Positions 36,222 to 47,732 of a DNA stretch of 64,000 nucleotides are shown one piece after another. Made by a program: the position numbers and the translations under genes. The notes beneath the pieces were generated by a model. It did no database searches. It was not told the DNA's origin and was given only the letters and a program-made list of their open reading frames with translations. The stretch is from Bryum argenteum (lineage: Eukaryota > Streptophyta > Bryopsida > Bryales > Bryaceae): NCBI GenBank assembly GCA_037043015.1, contig CM073325.1, forward strand, positions 17,587,001 to 17,651,000. Direction: 5' to 3'. Every line of letters starts with the position of its first letter. Positions within the stretch are counted from its first letter, which is position 1.

Positions 36222-37759
36222 GTTAGTTCCTCAAAGTCTTGGTTCCTTATTGAACACATTAAGAAACAAGTAAAGATTTATCTATAGTTTTCTATAACTA
36301 GCTCTAAATATATTCAATTGGAACTTCCTCGCAATAATATTGCAAGTAGCAAATTTGTGTAAACACTTTTCAATAAGTGATAAGCTACTATTACCAAAAC
36401 AAGAAATTTATTGGTACTTTGAAAAATCTTTGCTATCGTGAGTAGTTTGGACTTTGGAGAGACGGAGACCAATAAGAATTCAAGAAACCCAAAATTTATG
36501 AAAAAAATCAATAGTTCAAACTCTTTTAATTTATTGAAACAATTCAAGTTATAAAAAGTAGCTCTAGAGAGAGATAAAAGAATACAATCAAAGAATGATC
36601 TACCTTCTTTTTTTAAGATAAATGCATGTATTCTTATTATAATTTTGGCTTATCACAATCAATCTTGTAATTGTAAGCCACAAAATTGGCCAATGATGGA
36701 GTTCTCAAACTTGTACATATCTATTATTACAATTAACACAAAGTCACAAACAAGGAGTCAAGGATGATAATTACGATTCAAACTTACGAAAATTATCTAA
36801 AGTTTATTATTTTTGAAATCTCCAAGAGACAATCACTTTTTCTAATTTTTACCTTTCAAACTAAAATCTTACATCAAATTGAACATGACAAATATACTTC
36901 TAGGATGTAAAGAGGTTGGGAGGTCATATGAGCACCGAAACCCCAATTTAAAGCTCAAATAGATCTATTGTTTTTACCTTTCAATCTCATATCTTCTAAT
37001 TTACAACTCCAATGCTTAATCTTATTTTATTTTTAAGTCTCAAAGGTTAATGTTAGTGAAACGAGGCCTACTATATTTTTTTTATTGGATTGAGATATTT
37101 ATCATATGTCGGATGAAAAGATTCAAAAAGTAGGGATGAAAAGTTTTGATTACTTTTATTACAATTACTTCTTATATCCAAATTACACATTCTTTGTTAA
37201 TTAAGTTTATACACTATACACTTCATCAATTTAGTTTTTTAAAATTATTGATCTAAAACTTTTATAATTTTGTAAGTCTTCTATCGAAGATTGTGCAATT
37301 TAGAATAAAATAAATGTTACTTTTTCAAAAAATAGTAAGTGTGATATAAACTCAATAGAATTAATTGAACTTCTAACTTCTGCATCTAATAACTCCCAAT
37401 GTCAACATGAGCTGGCTTTAACAAGGTCGATTTGACTCTAGCTCTCAACTACTATAACTTGAAATCAGTGCCTAACAACGGCGTTTTAAAAAATCTTGCC
37501 TTGTCTAATCTTGCCTAATAGGAAATATCAAGTAACTAAAGGCAGAAATGACGGCAATTCGTTAAATGATGCATAGAAAGTGTTTCAAATGACAAAGAAG
37601 CTCCGTGTCATTTGCATCATGCCATTACCAACATCTTATCATTTTTGTCAAGCCATGATCCAATTATCCTATGTGTGAAAGGTAGTCACAAGTTTGGACC
37701 TTTTGAGCTCTCATAAACGTCTTGATTTTCAACATCAATCTTGTCAATTAAAACACTTC
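36222..37759. other. Intergenic, very AT-rich
   Basis: No gene is recognised. The last 150 bp carry the dispersed phrase also found near 28390-28500. Confidence 0.45.
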
Positions 37760-37763
37760 TTAA

Positions 37764-38736
37764 CCCCTAAACGTCCCTAGTGTCAAAAAACGACATTTTG
37801 GATGAAGGGCAGAAACTTTGAAGAGCCATAACTTCTTCATCCAAACTCCGTTTTTGACGAAATCACTTGGGTTAGGTCACAAATCAAGTCTAGTTTATGT
37901 GGTGAAAATTGCATACTTATAAAATGAAGTATGAATAAATGGCATGGATTTTAGTGAAGGCAGCTTTTGTTTTTGGGTTTTCAAACATTTGGCATGTTTT
38001 ACCATTGCAAGCCAATTATGTGAAATCTAAAATAGTTCTTCATGAATTTTTTTTCATATGTTTGATATTTTGATGCATCCCAACAACTTTGTAGTTGGAA
38101 GTTTTTTGATCTAGATAACTTTGGTATTGGCTTTGCTATGATGTTTCTACAATGAAAAAAGTGTAGAAATGGATGATTTTTGAAGAGCTAGATCTCCTTC
38201 ATCCACCGTTAGATTTTGACTTTATTTTTTGGGATGGATTCCAATTAAAGTCTATTTTTAGTGGTAGAAACCTTGACCCAATTGAGGATATATTGAAGAA
38301 AAGGCATGGATTTGAGTGCGAGGGGTCTAGTTTTGGACTATTTTTTCTTTGTAAATTTTTTGGCAGTTTTCACGACTACAAGGCTACTATTTGAGCCAAG
38401 ATTTTTTTTTTGATGAATGTTTTTGGTACAAGAGTGTCTTTGAGATGAAAATGAACAACTTTCTAGTTGCTGATTTTTTGATTGCAAATTTCATGTTGGT
38501 AGTATTTTCACTTCAAAGTGGAAATGATGGTATTTTGTAGCTTGTTTTGCGCACTAATATGTTATGATCTTGCAATCTATGAGGTCCCATGAGTCAAGTT
38601 TTGATCCACATGATCTACTACAAGTCTATTACAAGTTTGTACGGTTGAGATCTGAATAGCTTATCTTTATTTTCATCTATATCACTTTTTTTGAAAATGA
38701 GTTTTTGGCTAAAAATACCCCAAGGACGTTTAGGGG
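37764..38736. mobile_element. Non-autonomous TTAA-flanked element, copy 2 (piggyBac-like)
   Basis: The 973-bp element has ends CCCCTAAACGTCC and GGACGTTTAGGGG, perfect inverted repeats of 13 bp, between TTAA duplications (37760-37763 and 38737-38740). The interior contains two diverged copies of one phrase (centred on TTCATCCA, then GGCATGGATTT), so it grew by internal duplication. It has no coding capacity. Copy 1 shares the ends and the left subterminal palindrome. Confidence 0.8.
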
Positions 38737-38740
38737 TTAA

Positions 38741-39627
38741 AATTGATTTTTGGCAAATTTCTACTAGTGTAAGACTTACAAAAAAACTAACTATCTAAAT
38801 TGCATGTAACTCTTGACTCACAAAGTTTTCAATTAAACATTTATTAGTTTTAAATCATTTGCTATTATTAGTTGTGACAATTCTTATACTCTAATTATAT
38901 AAGTTACCCTCTTATCATATGCTATTTATAGATGTAAAAACTACTCAAAATATGCTATGAGAAATGTAGAAGATCTATGTTTCATAAAATAGACTTCTTT
39001 GAGATTCCCTTTCCAAATGGACTCTTTGTTTGAAAAGAAACCCTTAGCTTTTAAGAAATAAGACAATTTATCACTGCATGACTAAGGTTGCTGACACAAA
39101 CATGCTATGGATTTTTAATATTTCATGATGCACATGTATATATGTTTCACCCATTATCTACAAGGTAATAAAAATATCAAATATTGCATTAACTACAATG
39201 TGAAGACTTAGGAACGCTTTAGATGGGAAGTCAATGTGTTCATGGGGCTCAAAAAAGACAATTATCCTTGTCATGTGATTGATTCATTAAAGATATTCTA
39301 AAAAATGAACCAATGACATGAGAATATGATCTCTCTCTTTAGGCCCCAAGATTAGCTTAACGCTCGATGTGAAGCGTTTGTTAAGGGCCTACTCATTGGT
39401 GCCTTACAAGAAAGACTTTAGAAAAGAGTCATAAGCCTTGCCAACATAAAAAAATGAACCACCACAAGCTAAATGGGGAAAAGATTGTTGAATAACATGT
39501 GGTATATCAAACATTTGTTTGTAGATTAAAATGGTAAGCCCATGAAGGTGCTTCCAAATTATTGAATAGCAAGATGTAAACTTCCATGAGTCCATGGCAG
39601 GATCTCTAAAGTGCATGCATAAATCTC
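38741..39627. other. Intergenic
   Basis: AT-rich; no gene is recognised. The right end may hold the 3' part of the minus-strand hypothetical gene. Confidence 0.4.
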
Positions 39628-40119
39628 CTAAAATCTATCATACAAAGGCGAAAATGAGATACTGATTGAATTTTCCATAGTTGGATGTGATACATCGAAA
39701 TGTCCGTCCTCATGGATGACCGCAGGAAGTTCATCTATCGCACGTTCATCCAAAATGGCCGTCTCTCTAATTTTTGAACTTGCACTAATCTGCATCTGCC
39801 CTCGGCCTTCACCACCGGAGCCTTCGCTTCCCTTCTCTTCTCTTCTGGAAGCTTGTGCTTCTCTCGCGGCCTCTTGTTCCTCCGGGTTCACTTCTCTATC
39901 ACACTCGCTACTCAATGTATAGGTGATCTCTGCCACTTCGGGAGATCCGGTTCCCAATTTTGGAGCACCACTGTGCAGGGAGAACGACGGTGGAAGTTTC
40001 TGGAAGCGCTCGGGCAGGGTCGGTCCGCCGGTCGGTTGAAGCCGGCGATGAATTAGAGTGCATGCCCTAGAGGAGGTCCTGGGGGTTGGAATGTAATTAT
40101 GTGGCGAGGAGTGTCGCAT
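39628..40119 (-). CDS. Hypothetical protein, Glu/Arg-rich middle
   Basis: A 163-residue open frame with good codon character: an N-terminal Arg/Pro/Ser-rich part, then GTGSPEVAEITYTLSSE, a charged EEQEAAREAQASRREEKGSE helix-like stretch, and ILDERAIDELPAVIHEDGHF near the end. No family is recognised. The N-terminus could be a transit peptide, or the true start may lie further in. The frame may be only the first exon. It is divergent from the RING gene with 220 bp between start codons. A decayed sequence near 1665-1745 resembles part of it. Confidence 0.45.
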   Translation of the reverse strand: MRHSSPHNYIPTPRTSSRACTLIHRRLQPTGGPTLPERFQKLPPSFSLHSGAPKLGTGSPEVAEITYTLSSECDREVNPEEQEAAREAQASRREEKGSEGSGGEGRGQMQISASSKIRETAILDERAIDELPAVIHEDGHFDVSHPTMENSISISFSPLYDRF

Positions 40120-40339
40120 GCCCGACTGCAGCAGCCGGCAGCATATTCCTGGCGCAGGAGTGCTCCTTGTGATTGAGGAGCCCCTTGCTAGGCTGCGGTG
40201 TTTGAATTTCTGTGTTGTTATAGAATTGAGGCCATTAGGGTTTGAAATCTATGCGTCACTGGTATCGACGGGATCCGGCAGCAGAAGTGGTTAGGGTTTC
40301 GGATATTGCTCCGTAGAATTGGAGTTGCGGTGCGATCAG
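40120..40339. promoter_or_regulatory. Probable shared (bidirectional) promoter region
   Basis: Only 220 bp separate the two outward-facing start codons at 40119 (minus) and 40340 (plus), so the two genes probably share regulatory DNA. No classical TATA box stands out. Leaders may overlap, since an in-frame upstream ATG for the RING gene lies at 40319. Confidence 0.4.
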
Positions 40340-41659
40340 ATGACGTCTGTGGAAGGAACGTATTGGTGTCATCAGTGCAATCGGACTGTGAGGCCGACGA
40401 GTCGGGATGAATTGATCTGCCCGACGTGCAGCGGGGGTTTTTTGGAGGAGATCGATAGCTCCACTGCGAACGATTTCCCAGGAGCAGGTGTGCACGATGC
40501 GTTCGGATTCGGGGGCGGTGACGTGGATGGAGGCGATCGGTACGATGCACCAGGGGGTGTGTCAGCAGGATTTCGGCGATATCAACCGGAGGCGAGAGGA
40601 ACACGGGGCTATCCGGGTCGGAGCGGACAGGGCCACCCGGCGGTGCTTCAGGTGCTAGAGGCGATGTCGGCGGTGCTACAGCAAATCCAGCCTCCTCAAG
40701 GTGGGCAGGGACAGGAACAGGAGGGTGGCGAGGGGGACCCGAGCGGTGACGGGACGCGGGGAAGGGCGGGACGAGAAGGAGTTGGAGGTATGGGAGGGGA
40801 GGGGGGGTTCAATCCGATGATGATGCTGCAAGGGCAGATGCAGAACTTTCTGGGAGGAGGAGGAAACGTGGAGGTCTTCTTCGACAATGGGACGGGGAAT
40901 CCGAGGCGACTGCCTGGAAATTTCGGAGACTATTTTCTGGGGCCAGGGCTGGATCAGCTGATCCAACAGCTGGCGGAGAACGACCCGAACAGGTACGGGG
41001 CTCCTCCGGCGTCGAAGAGCGCGGTGGAGGCTTTGCCGAGGATCAAGATATCGGAGGAACATTCGGGGACAGACGCGGCACAGTGCGCAGTGTGCAAGGA
41101 CGAGTTTGAGATGGGAGCTACAGTGCGGCAGATGCCATGTAAGCACATGTACCACGACGATTGCATACTGCCATGGCTGGAGCAGCACAATACATGTCCA
41201 GTGTGTCGATACGAGATGCCAACGGACGATCAGGACTACAATCAGAGGCGGGCAGCAGGGTCTCAGGGTGCGAGCACCGGTACGGCGGCATCGAGTGCAG
41301 CCCCCGCGGCAAATAGCGCGGGAGCTGGTGCGGAGGCAGGAGGCACGTCCGGGGGGTTCACGTTCTGGGGCTCACCGGCAGGGTTCGGGTTGGTGCCTGC
41401 AGAGGCTGTTGGAGTTGGCAATCGTGATGCGGGATCGAGCGGGCCGGCGAGCGGGTCTCAGACGAGCAGTGCAGCTCCAGCAGCAGCAGCGAGTGGTGGC
41501 ATTGGGAGACGGTTTTCGATCCATCTACCATGGTTTCGGTCGTCGGTACCTCCGGCGCCAGCGCCTCCTCCAGGACCGGGTCCGTCAGAAGGTGGTGGAG
41601 CAGCAGGGAATCAGAGCCCTAGCAACAGTAGAGATGAGCCGCACCCGGAATCGGAATAG
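40340..41659 (+). CDS. RING-H2 E3 ubiquitin ligase with N-terminal zinc ribbon (BTL/RDUF type)
   Basis: An intronless gene of 439 residues. The start MTSVEGTYWCHQCNR was preferred over an in-frame ATG seven codons upstream, because the family begins just before this motif. Residues 8-35 form a zinc ribbon (WCHQCNR ... CPTCSGGFLEEID). The middle is Gly/Gln-rich. The RING-H2 domain (about residues 236-285) has CAVCKDEFEMG, CKHMYHDDCILPWL and TCPVCR, so all eight ligands are present, and the Trp that contacts E2 enzymes is there. The Ala/Gly/Ser-rich tail ends with a short FSIHLPWF motif and a Pro-rich stretch, resembling the C-terminal region of RDUF1/RDUF2-like ligases. The expected role is transfer of ubiquitin from an E2 to substrates, often in stress or ABA responses. 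The substrate cannot be inferred. Confidence 0.93.
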   Translation: MTSVEGTYWCHQCNRTVRPTSRDELICPTCSGGFLEEIDSSTANDFPGAGVHDAFGFGGGDVDGGDRYDAPGGVSAGFRRYQPEARGTRGYPGRSGQGHPAVLQVLEAMSAVLQQIQPPQGGQGQEQEGGEGDPSGDGTRGRAGREGVGGMGGEGGFNPMMMLQGQMQNFLGGGGNVEVFFDNGTGNPRRLPGNFGDYFLGPGLDQLIQQLAENDPNRYGAPPASKSAVEALPRIKISEEHSGTDAAQCAVCKDEFEMGATVRQMPCKHMYHDDCILPWLEQHNTCPVCRYEMPTDDQDYNQRRAAGSQGASTGTAASSAAPAANSAGAGAEAGGTSGGFTFWGSPAGFGLVPAEAVGVGNRDAGSSGPASGSQTSSAAPAAAASGGIGRRFSIHLPWFRSSVPPAPAPPPGPGPSEGGGAAGNQSPSNSRDEPHPESE

Positions 41660-43913
41660 CACGGTTGTGCTTTCGAGTTCTTTGGATGTGAGTAGCGTTT
41701 CCTTGGGGATGCCAAGCTTTTCCGTTTTCTTCCAGAGAATGGGTTTGGTTTGTGCAAGGAGGGGCATTGTGCGCTACTTCTGTCTCTGTGTTAGGTAGTT
41801 AGTCATCCAGGTTCTGTTCATGGCTAGATGGTTGCATTGCGTTTGATCTGTTTATAATCCATTGTTCCGATCAGGGAATGCTTGTAGCTTTAGTGGCCGT
41901 AGTTTTAGTTCTCTGTATTAATAGCGAGAATTTACTGCATGTGTTACATCATTCCTTTTCGTAGCCGCACACCCGGCAGATATGTATGAAACTAAAGCAT
42001 CATAAACATCGTTGCGGTTATGCAATTCAGTTCTCATTGATCTCCTTCAGTTTGGTTGGTGGAAAGTAAGTGCAGGAAGTCTGTTCCACGTGTACCAGGT
42101 GATAGAGCAGGTGTAGTTGCTGTACCAGTGGATGTTCTGGAGATGCATCATGCTTGGATATGTTCCGATGCTCGGATTTGTTTCACTCTGTCCACTGAAA
42201 CCTGAAAATGTGAGGACCAGTTCACATGTATTATTGTTGATACTGGGGCATGTCAGTGATTCCATATGTGTGCACGTTCTGTGAGCAAGCTTTCACTTCT
42301 CAAAAGACTTTGATTTGACGAGTGGCAATATGGGGTGAAGATCGTTAACCGTGACGATGCAACTGCAGGTTTAGGTGACCACGTGGTACTCCTTGAATGA
42401 TACTGGGTGAGTGAAGACCGGAATATGTATAGGACGCTCAAGACAGTATCTTTCACATTGCATTGGTATTTGAGATGCAGTTGTGAGTAGCATTTGTAGT
42501 ATCCATATGGTGCACTGTGCATGCAAGTTGATGGTAGTCTGGTTGAGTACTGACAGTACTCAGTCTGGTTGAGTACTGATCAATGACATGTATCTTATGA
42601 TCGGAGTGCAGAGCAGCGTGACGAGCTATTGCTCTTTGTCGGGGGGCATTCGTATGTTTTGGGGCTGCCCTTAGAGAGGAGGAGGTCGCCTGAAGTTTCT
42701 TCATGCGCAGCGAATGACTTGCAGGTGTTGGGGATGTTTGGAGATCTTTGGCTGTGAGTGAGGCTGAGGTTTTGGCCTAGAGCGTACTGCTGAGGTGCAG
42801 CTTTGCGAGTTAGCGTCTGTCATCTCTCCTCGAGCTCTGGCCGTAAAAAGTTCTTCAAGTAATCGTGCCATTACTTCAGTGAGTTTGGGCTGGACTTGAC
42901 AATTGAGTGTAACTGAGCATTGTTAACAGGATACCTTAGGTGGAAACCTATGGCTCATCCCGCTTTTTTGTAGCTGAGACTCACAGATTGAAAAAAATAA
43001 AGCTAGAATGAAAGGAGACAATTTGTTCATGTATCTCACAGGTCAAGGTTCCTTCGTACAGGTGGTAAATTGTCAGTTGTATATACTGGTTACGAATCAT
43101 GCTGCTGGCCGAAGCTAGTGCCCTGGATATCATACGAATCATGCTTCTTTGGGGGTATATCCATGGAGATGGATACAATTGCGGCATCGATTGCAGTATT
43201 CGTCTATTGAAATTGACTAGAACGTGTTGTGCGAGTTTGTTTATCCTGTAGTTTTTTCGTACGTGTCCACCTGGCTAGAATGGGAATGGATGCTATGAAC
43301 TTTCTCGTGGCCTCTGCCATCAGGTAGGTCATAATCAGTACGCGCTGGAAGCTGCTGCGCACTGCACAGGAGCATTCTAGCCGCCACGAAGCCGCACTGG
43401 CAGTGAAGTTGAGTTGGAGAATTCAGAAAGACATGCAATGATCCGTCATGCTTCGTACAGCATTCCTGTGCCTGTGGTTGCTTTGGACGGACTTGCCGAT
43501 GGTTTTGGTTTTGTTGCTGGCTGCCACACCCTTACACATGCAGTCCATCACTTGTTGAGTGTCGTTAGTGTTGCTGAAGAAGATGCTCTATATTTGCTAT
43601 ATTTACCAGTGTTGGTTTTTTATATATACTGAACCTGGGTCTCAACGAGCTCGATCAGCTTGTGTGAATGGAGACAAGGTCCTCTAGATCTTCGAGAACT
43701 CATAACGCAATGAAACTCTAATCAAAGTGAATGTAAATAACAAAGATGATATTTCTCAGAGAGAGCACTGCGTTCTCCTCAGTTTCCCGGAACGGAGGCA
43801 TTAATAATTGTTAGAGTGAGTGCGAAGAGATAAGCATAGAAAGCCTGTCGGGATTCAGAGGATGTACTGAACTACTGATCGCAGTGGCCATATCCGATTT
43901 CGGGATCAGATTG
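41660..43913. other. 3' flank of the RING gene and intergenic DNA
   Basis: The first 300-400 bp are likely 3' UTR. A short direct repeat (GGTTGAGTACTGA) lies near 42540-42580. Open frames near 43414-43632 lack motifs. Nothing else was recognised. Confidence 0.4.
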
Positions 43914-44035
43914 ATGGGCCCCGGTGAGGGGCAGTCCAGAAATTGGGGTATGCCGGAAAGTGTAACCAGCGCACGGTATTCTTTAGTAAAAGGCGAAAGA
44001 ACAGTTCGCTCTGAGCTGATCACCCGGCTCTGCAT
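43914..44035 (-). ncRNA. U5: U5 spliceosomal snRNA, copy 3
   Basis: Loop I (CGCCTTTTACTAAAG) is intact on the minus strand. The Sm site reads AATTTCTGG, with one C in the uridine run. Two stem positions (in the AAAGAACA and GAGCTG segments) no longer pair, with no compensating change on the other side. The 3' hairpin is shorter but present. It is probably a weak or inactive copy. Confidence 0.82.
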
Positions 44036-44057
44036 TCGACTTTTAATTGGTGCAGGT

Positions 44058-44105
44058 TCTTATACGCAGTCAATTTAAGTGAAAGCAGCAACCAGCATGG
44101 GATAA
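44058..44105 (-). promoter_or_regulatory. snRNA promoter of U5 copy 3
   Basis: On the minus strand TATAAG lies near 44063-44058. A USE-like ATCCCATGCTG lies about 30 bp further upstream, near 44103-44093. The Pol II-type spacing is kept. Confidence 0.5.
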
Positions 44106-44305
44106 AAGTCACCGAGTCTCTTGTGTGAATTACTCGTTCTTCTTCACAGCATTGCATTTTTCATCACCTTCCCGACACTCCGAGCCTGACGCAGCTTGAG
44201 CATCCCCTCTTGACACTTGCAACATCTGGTTCTCTGTCAGCGCTATCCTGGCGGCACTCGCTGTTCAGTCCACTCAAGAAGTATAAGCATATATCGTACG
44301 TTCTT

Positions 44306-44570
44306 GCGACGTGATGCAGGTAACACTCTCAATTTAAATTTCTCGAGACAGCTCAAGACGAATGAAAATGCCACTGGACGATTTATACCCAGGGAATATG
44401 CGCAGTATTAATCACGAGTCTGCAGTGGCTCCAACTGGTATGTTTCGTTGGGTAGGGGCGCGACGTGATGCTGGTAACACTCAATTTAGATGTCTCGAGA
44501 CAGCTCACGATTTTTGAGTCTGCAGTAGCTCCAAGTTGTGTTTCGCTGGGTAGGGGCCGCGCGAACGCGA
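44306..44570. repeat. Tandem duplication at the 3' end of U1 copy 3
   Basis: The text GCGACGTGATGC(A/T)GGTAACACT, then CTCGAGACAGCTCA, then GAGTCTGCAGT, occurs twice. The first unit ends in a stub of the U1 3' hairpin (GGGTAGGGGCG near 44450) and the second runs into the complete U1 gene. It is a short duplication of the gene's 3' flank. Confidence 0.75.
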
Positions 44571-44708
44571 GCCCCTGCTGCCACAAATTATGACGTGTAT
44601 GCCTCCCATAGGAAGATACTACACTCACCCGGCCCGTAGTGCAATGGGGCAGATTCATGTAGGCCATCCACCTTTCTGATCATGGATTGACCCCGCCCAG
44701 GTAAGTAC
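44547..44708 (-). ncRNA. U1: U1 spliceosomal snRNA, copy 3
   Basis: All U1 landmarks are present. The 5' end reads GTACTTACCTGG, closer to the usual ATACTTACCTGG than copies 1 and 2. Loop II is ATTGCACTAC, a natural-looking variant of the U1A site. The Sm site ATAATTTGTGG and the 3' hairpin are intact. It is diverged from copies 1 and 2 in stem regions, which makes it the oldest branch of the three. Confidence 0.93.
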
Positions 44709-45880
44709 TGGTAGGATCGCAATCGGGACATTTTGAATGCCATTGACAACTCGCGGTCCGCCGAAAGATATGGGGCATTTACAAGAACGGGTTGTTCTGC
44801 ACATTTCAACACCCAAAAACTCAGCGGAAGAGAGCATATACTTCGGCAGTTTGTAGCATCTGGAGGGCTTTTAACTACTTGCGGATCATGCCTATCGTGC
44901 ACATCAATGCCCTTGCCTATCAAGTCAGCCATCGAGGCTTTGATGCAGAACCAGATGTATCTGTATCTGATGTCATTTCTTTTCTTGAATATCTTCGTAG
45001 AGGAAATTCACTGTGTCGATTTCAGTTCCAGTGTAAGACCCGTAAAGCAAACAACACGATGTCCGTAGTTTTTAAGAGAACACAAACCGACTTCAGATCA
45101 GCAACCATGACAGCCACTTGGACTATTCCACCAATGTTGTGCGTGTGAAAATGACTTCCAGTCGGTTTCTCCGACTCTCACTAACTGAAGGTTGTGATCC
45201 TCAAACGTATGTCGGACTTTTGTTCCGTTAAGTGTTTAATGGCCCCTGTCACATTTGTAAGAGAAGACTCTTCATCATCTAAACTGTTGGAACTCCAGCT
45301 TGACAAACTGGAAAATTAAGAATAGTTCATGCTTCGCTAAAATATACTGACAAAGCAGAGCCATGCTCTGTTTCTAGAGTAGGGTCAGGACACAAGCGGA
45401 GTCCTGTTCTTGAGGGCTGATTTCAAGATGAATTGCAGCTGCTCAAAGGTTGGGTTACGACTAAGGGCCGGATACCACTGTGGTGGAAAAGTCCACCCGG
45501 TCAAGATACAAGGAAATTTCGGAATGTGATTGGTTGAAAGTGAGACTTTTGAAATGGAAAATATAATCTTTGACGGACTCCATACCTTCTCTACTATAGT
45601 AGGAACTTAGTTAACTATGTAGAATCTTAGTTTTTGGTGAAATTTTAAAGCTTTTTGGAGCTAATTCATTTTGAGCAAATTTCCCATATACTGCAATTTT
45701 GGGCACAACATCATATTGGTTAAATTGGCCAATCCCTATTATTTTGGCCGCTTGAAATAGTGTGTGTACCACAAATGAAAACAATGCCATGTAGATAATT
45801 ACATTAAAATCAACATGCATTGAGATAACTTAAATAAATATTAAATATATTTTCCCATTTAAGAAATATTTTACTCATTT
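44709..45880. other. Upstream flank of U1 copy 3 and intergenic DNA
   Basis: A USE-like ATGCCCCATATC lies on the minus strand near 44783-44772. Beyond it no gene, repeat or RNA is recognised. Confidence 0.4.
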
Positions 45881-45889
45881 TTGATACCT

Positions 45890-46450
45890 TGTTAAATTTA
45901 CTGTACAATTTCTTTACAAAAAGTAGATTTCTTACATTATACGTATTATTCTTTACAATAAAAGTAAAACTCTTTACAAGTAGTGTATATTTCTTTACAC
46001 TTATTGTAAATTTCTTTACAAGTAGTGTATATTTCTTTACACTTATTGTACATTTCTTTAAAAGTATTGAATACTTCTTTACAATCATTCCAGTACGAAT
46101 ACTGGTATTTCTTTACAAATACTATGTATTTCAATTATCGTATTCTACACTAATCGTATGATTCTTTACAAGTATACAATATTTCTTTACTATTAGGGTA
46201 TATTCGTATATTCCTGTACAAGTACTCCATATACCGTATAAATCTTTACATATACGAGTACTGCATATTTACTTACAAATACTATGTATTTCTTTATTTG
46301 TATTGTACAATAACCGTATAAATCTTTACAAATATGCAGTATTTCTTTACGATTAATGTATTAACTCTTTACATTAACCGTATAATTCTTTACACCATGT
46401 GTATATTTCTTTTTGTACATTTCTTTACAATAAGCGTAAATTTTTTCACA
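45890..46450. repeat. AT-rich minisatellite, about 22-bp unit
   Basis: More than twenty degenerate units of the type TATTTCTTTACAAGTAGTG, with GTATAATTCTTTACA and GTAAATTTCTTTACA variants. The best order is at 45960-46080. The open frames across it are by-products. Confidence 0.85.
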
Positions 46451-47384
46451 CCTACTATATATTTAGCGAACATTACTCTAAAGTTCTTAACGATTAGTCT
46501 GGATAACCTGAATCAAGTTAAAATGGCAACAATCCGATAACATGGCACAATTTTAGGGTGAAAAATTGAGAAAAATATGTAGAGATATACGTGAAATGGG
46601 GACATTGTGGGGATTACATGGAAAAAGGCGTAATCTGGCGAGAATTTGTGAAGCAAAAACCATGAAACTTGGCAAGAATCGCCAAAGTGACCAAGATTCA
46701 TATAGTTTCTAAGCAATGTGCATTCATAAATTTTCTCATAAAGATACACTTTCAAGATTTTATTTCCTAATATAAGTGGTACTAGTTACACCTCTATTGG
46801 AATTTGTGAATCCAACAATGTGTATCGCAAAGACAAGGTCATTTCCAACACATTCTTGAGAATCACTTCATCACCATCGTTTTGGTCCTCAAACATGATT
46901 ACACGACACATGAACTTTCAAGTTTTATTTCGTAATATAAGTGCCACTACATCTGCCGATCTTCCCTCCACGAAATATATCTTGTAATCCTAGATAGAAG
47001 GACGTTCTCTCATAAAACAACTATGAATGATCACGGATGTCAAAGTGCATTGCTTGCAAAAGATCGTTCGCCCTTGCGAAGAGTGCACTTGGACAAATGG
47101 ATACAGCACAGGTATTGAAAGTAGGAACCTCCTTGTGACTAATCTACCCTAAACCATTCTTGCCTATCGAGTGATAGATGGAGGGGATCTAAAGGATGCT
47201 TCTCGCTAGAGCAAGAGCAAAGTGAGAGGATCTGAAGACAAATACTATGCAACCTCCTAGGCTCGCAATGAATCTTTATTATCCGAGACTCGTACGTGAG
47301 CCTTTTGTTTACACAACCCATGTTTCAGCCTGCTGGAAAAAACGCAAGAGTGATACAACAGATGAATCTCCTTTATCCCCTTAG
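46451..47384. other. Intergenic
   Basis: No gene is recognised. Two similar phrases (TTTC(A)AGATTTTATTTCCTAATATAAG near 46750 and AGTTTTATTTCGTAATATAAG near 46920) indicate a small diverged direct repeat. Confidence 0.4.
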
Positions 47385-47732
47385 TTTCATAGGTGGGTTC
47401 CCCCACATCTGTGTATCGCTTCATCGTTCCCGGCTCCGTTAGTCCGTGCTCCTCGACGAACTTCGCCCCGTTGCGCTTCTTCCTGAAAGTGTTGGGGCAG
47501 AAATTCGATGCGTGGAATGCGAAAATAATCCCCAAATCCCCAAAAAATTGGTTTCAAGATACCTCCGCTTTCTCTTCAACATGTCGAGCCTTCTCCATCA
47601 TGGCCAAATTTATGATGCAATTCGCCTGCTGTGAGAACTATGATGAGGATTGTGACGGCTTCAGTTGCATCTGTCCTTAGTATTATATTGATTGCTTGCG
47701 TCCACTTCCAGTGCCCCTTTCAAGAAGTTCTA

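Noticed and set aside
40676-41798. Open frames of 170 codons (minus) and 230 codons (plus, other frame) overlapping the RING gene
   Set aside because: They are by-products of the GC-rich RING-H2 coding frame, with no motifs of their own.
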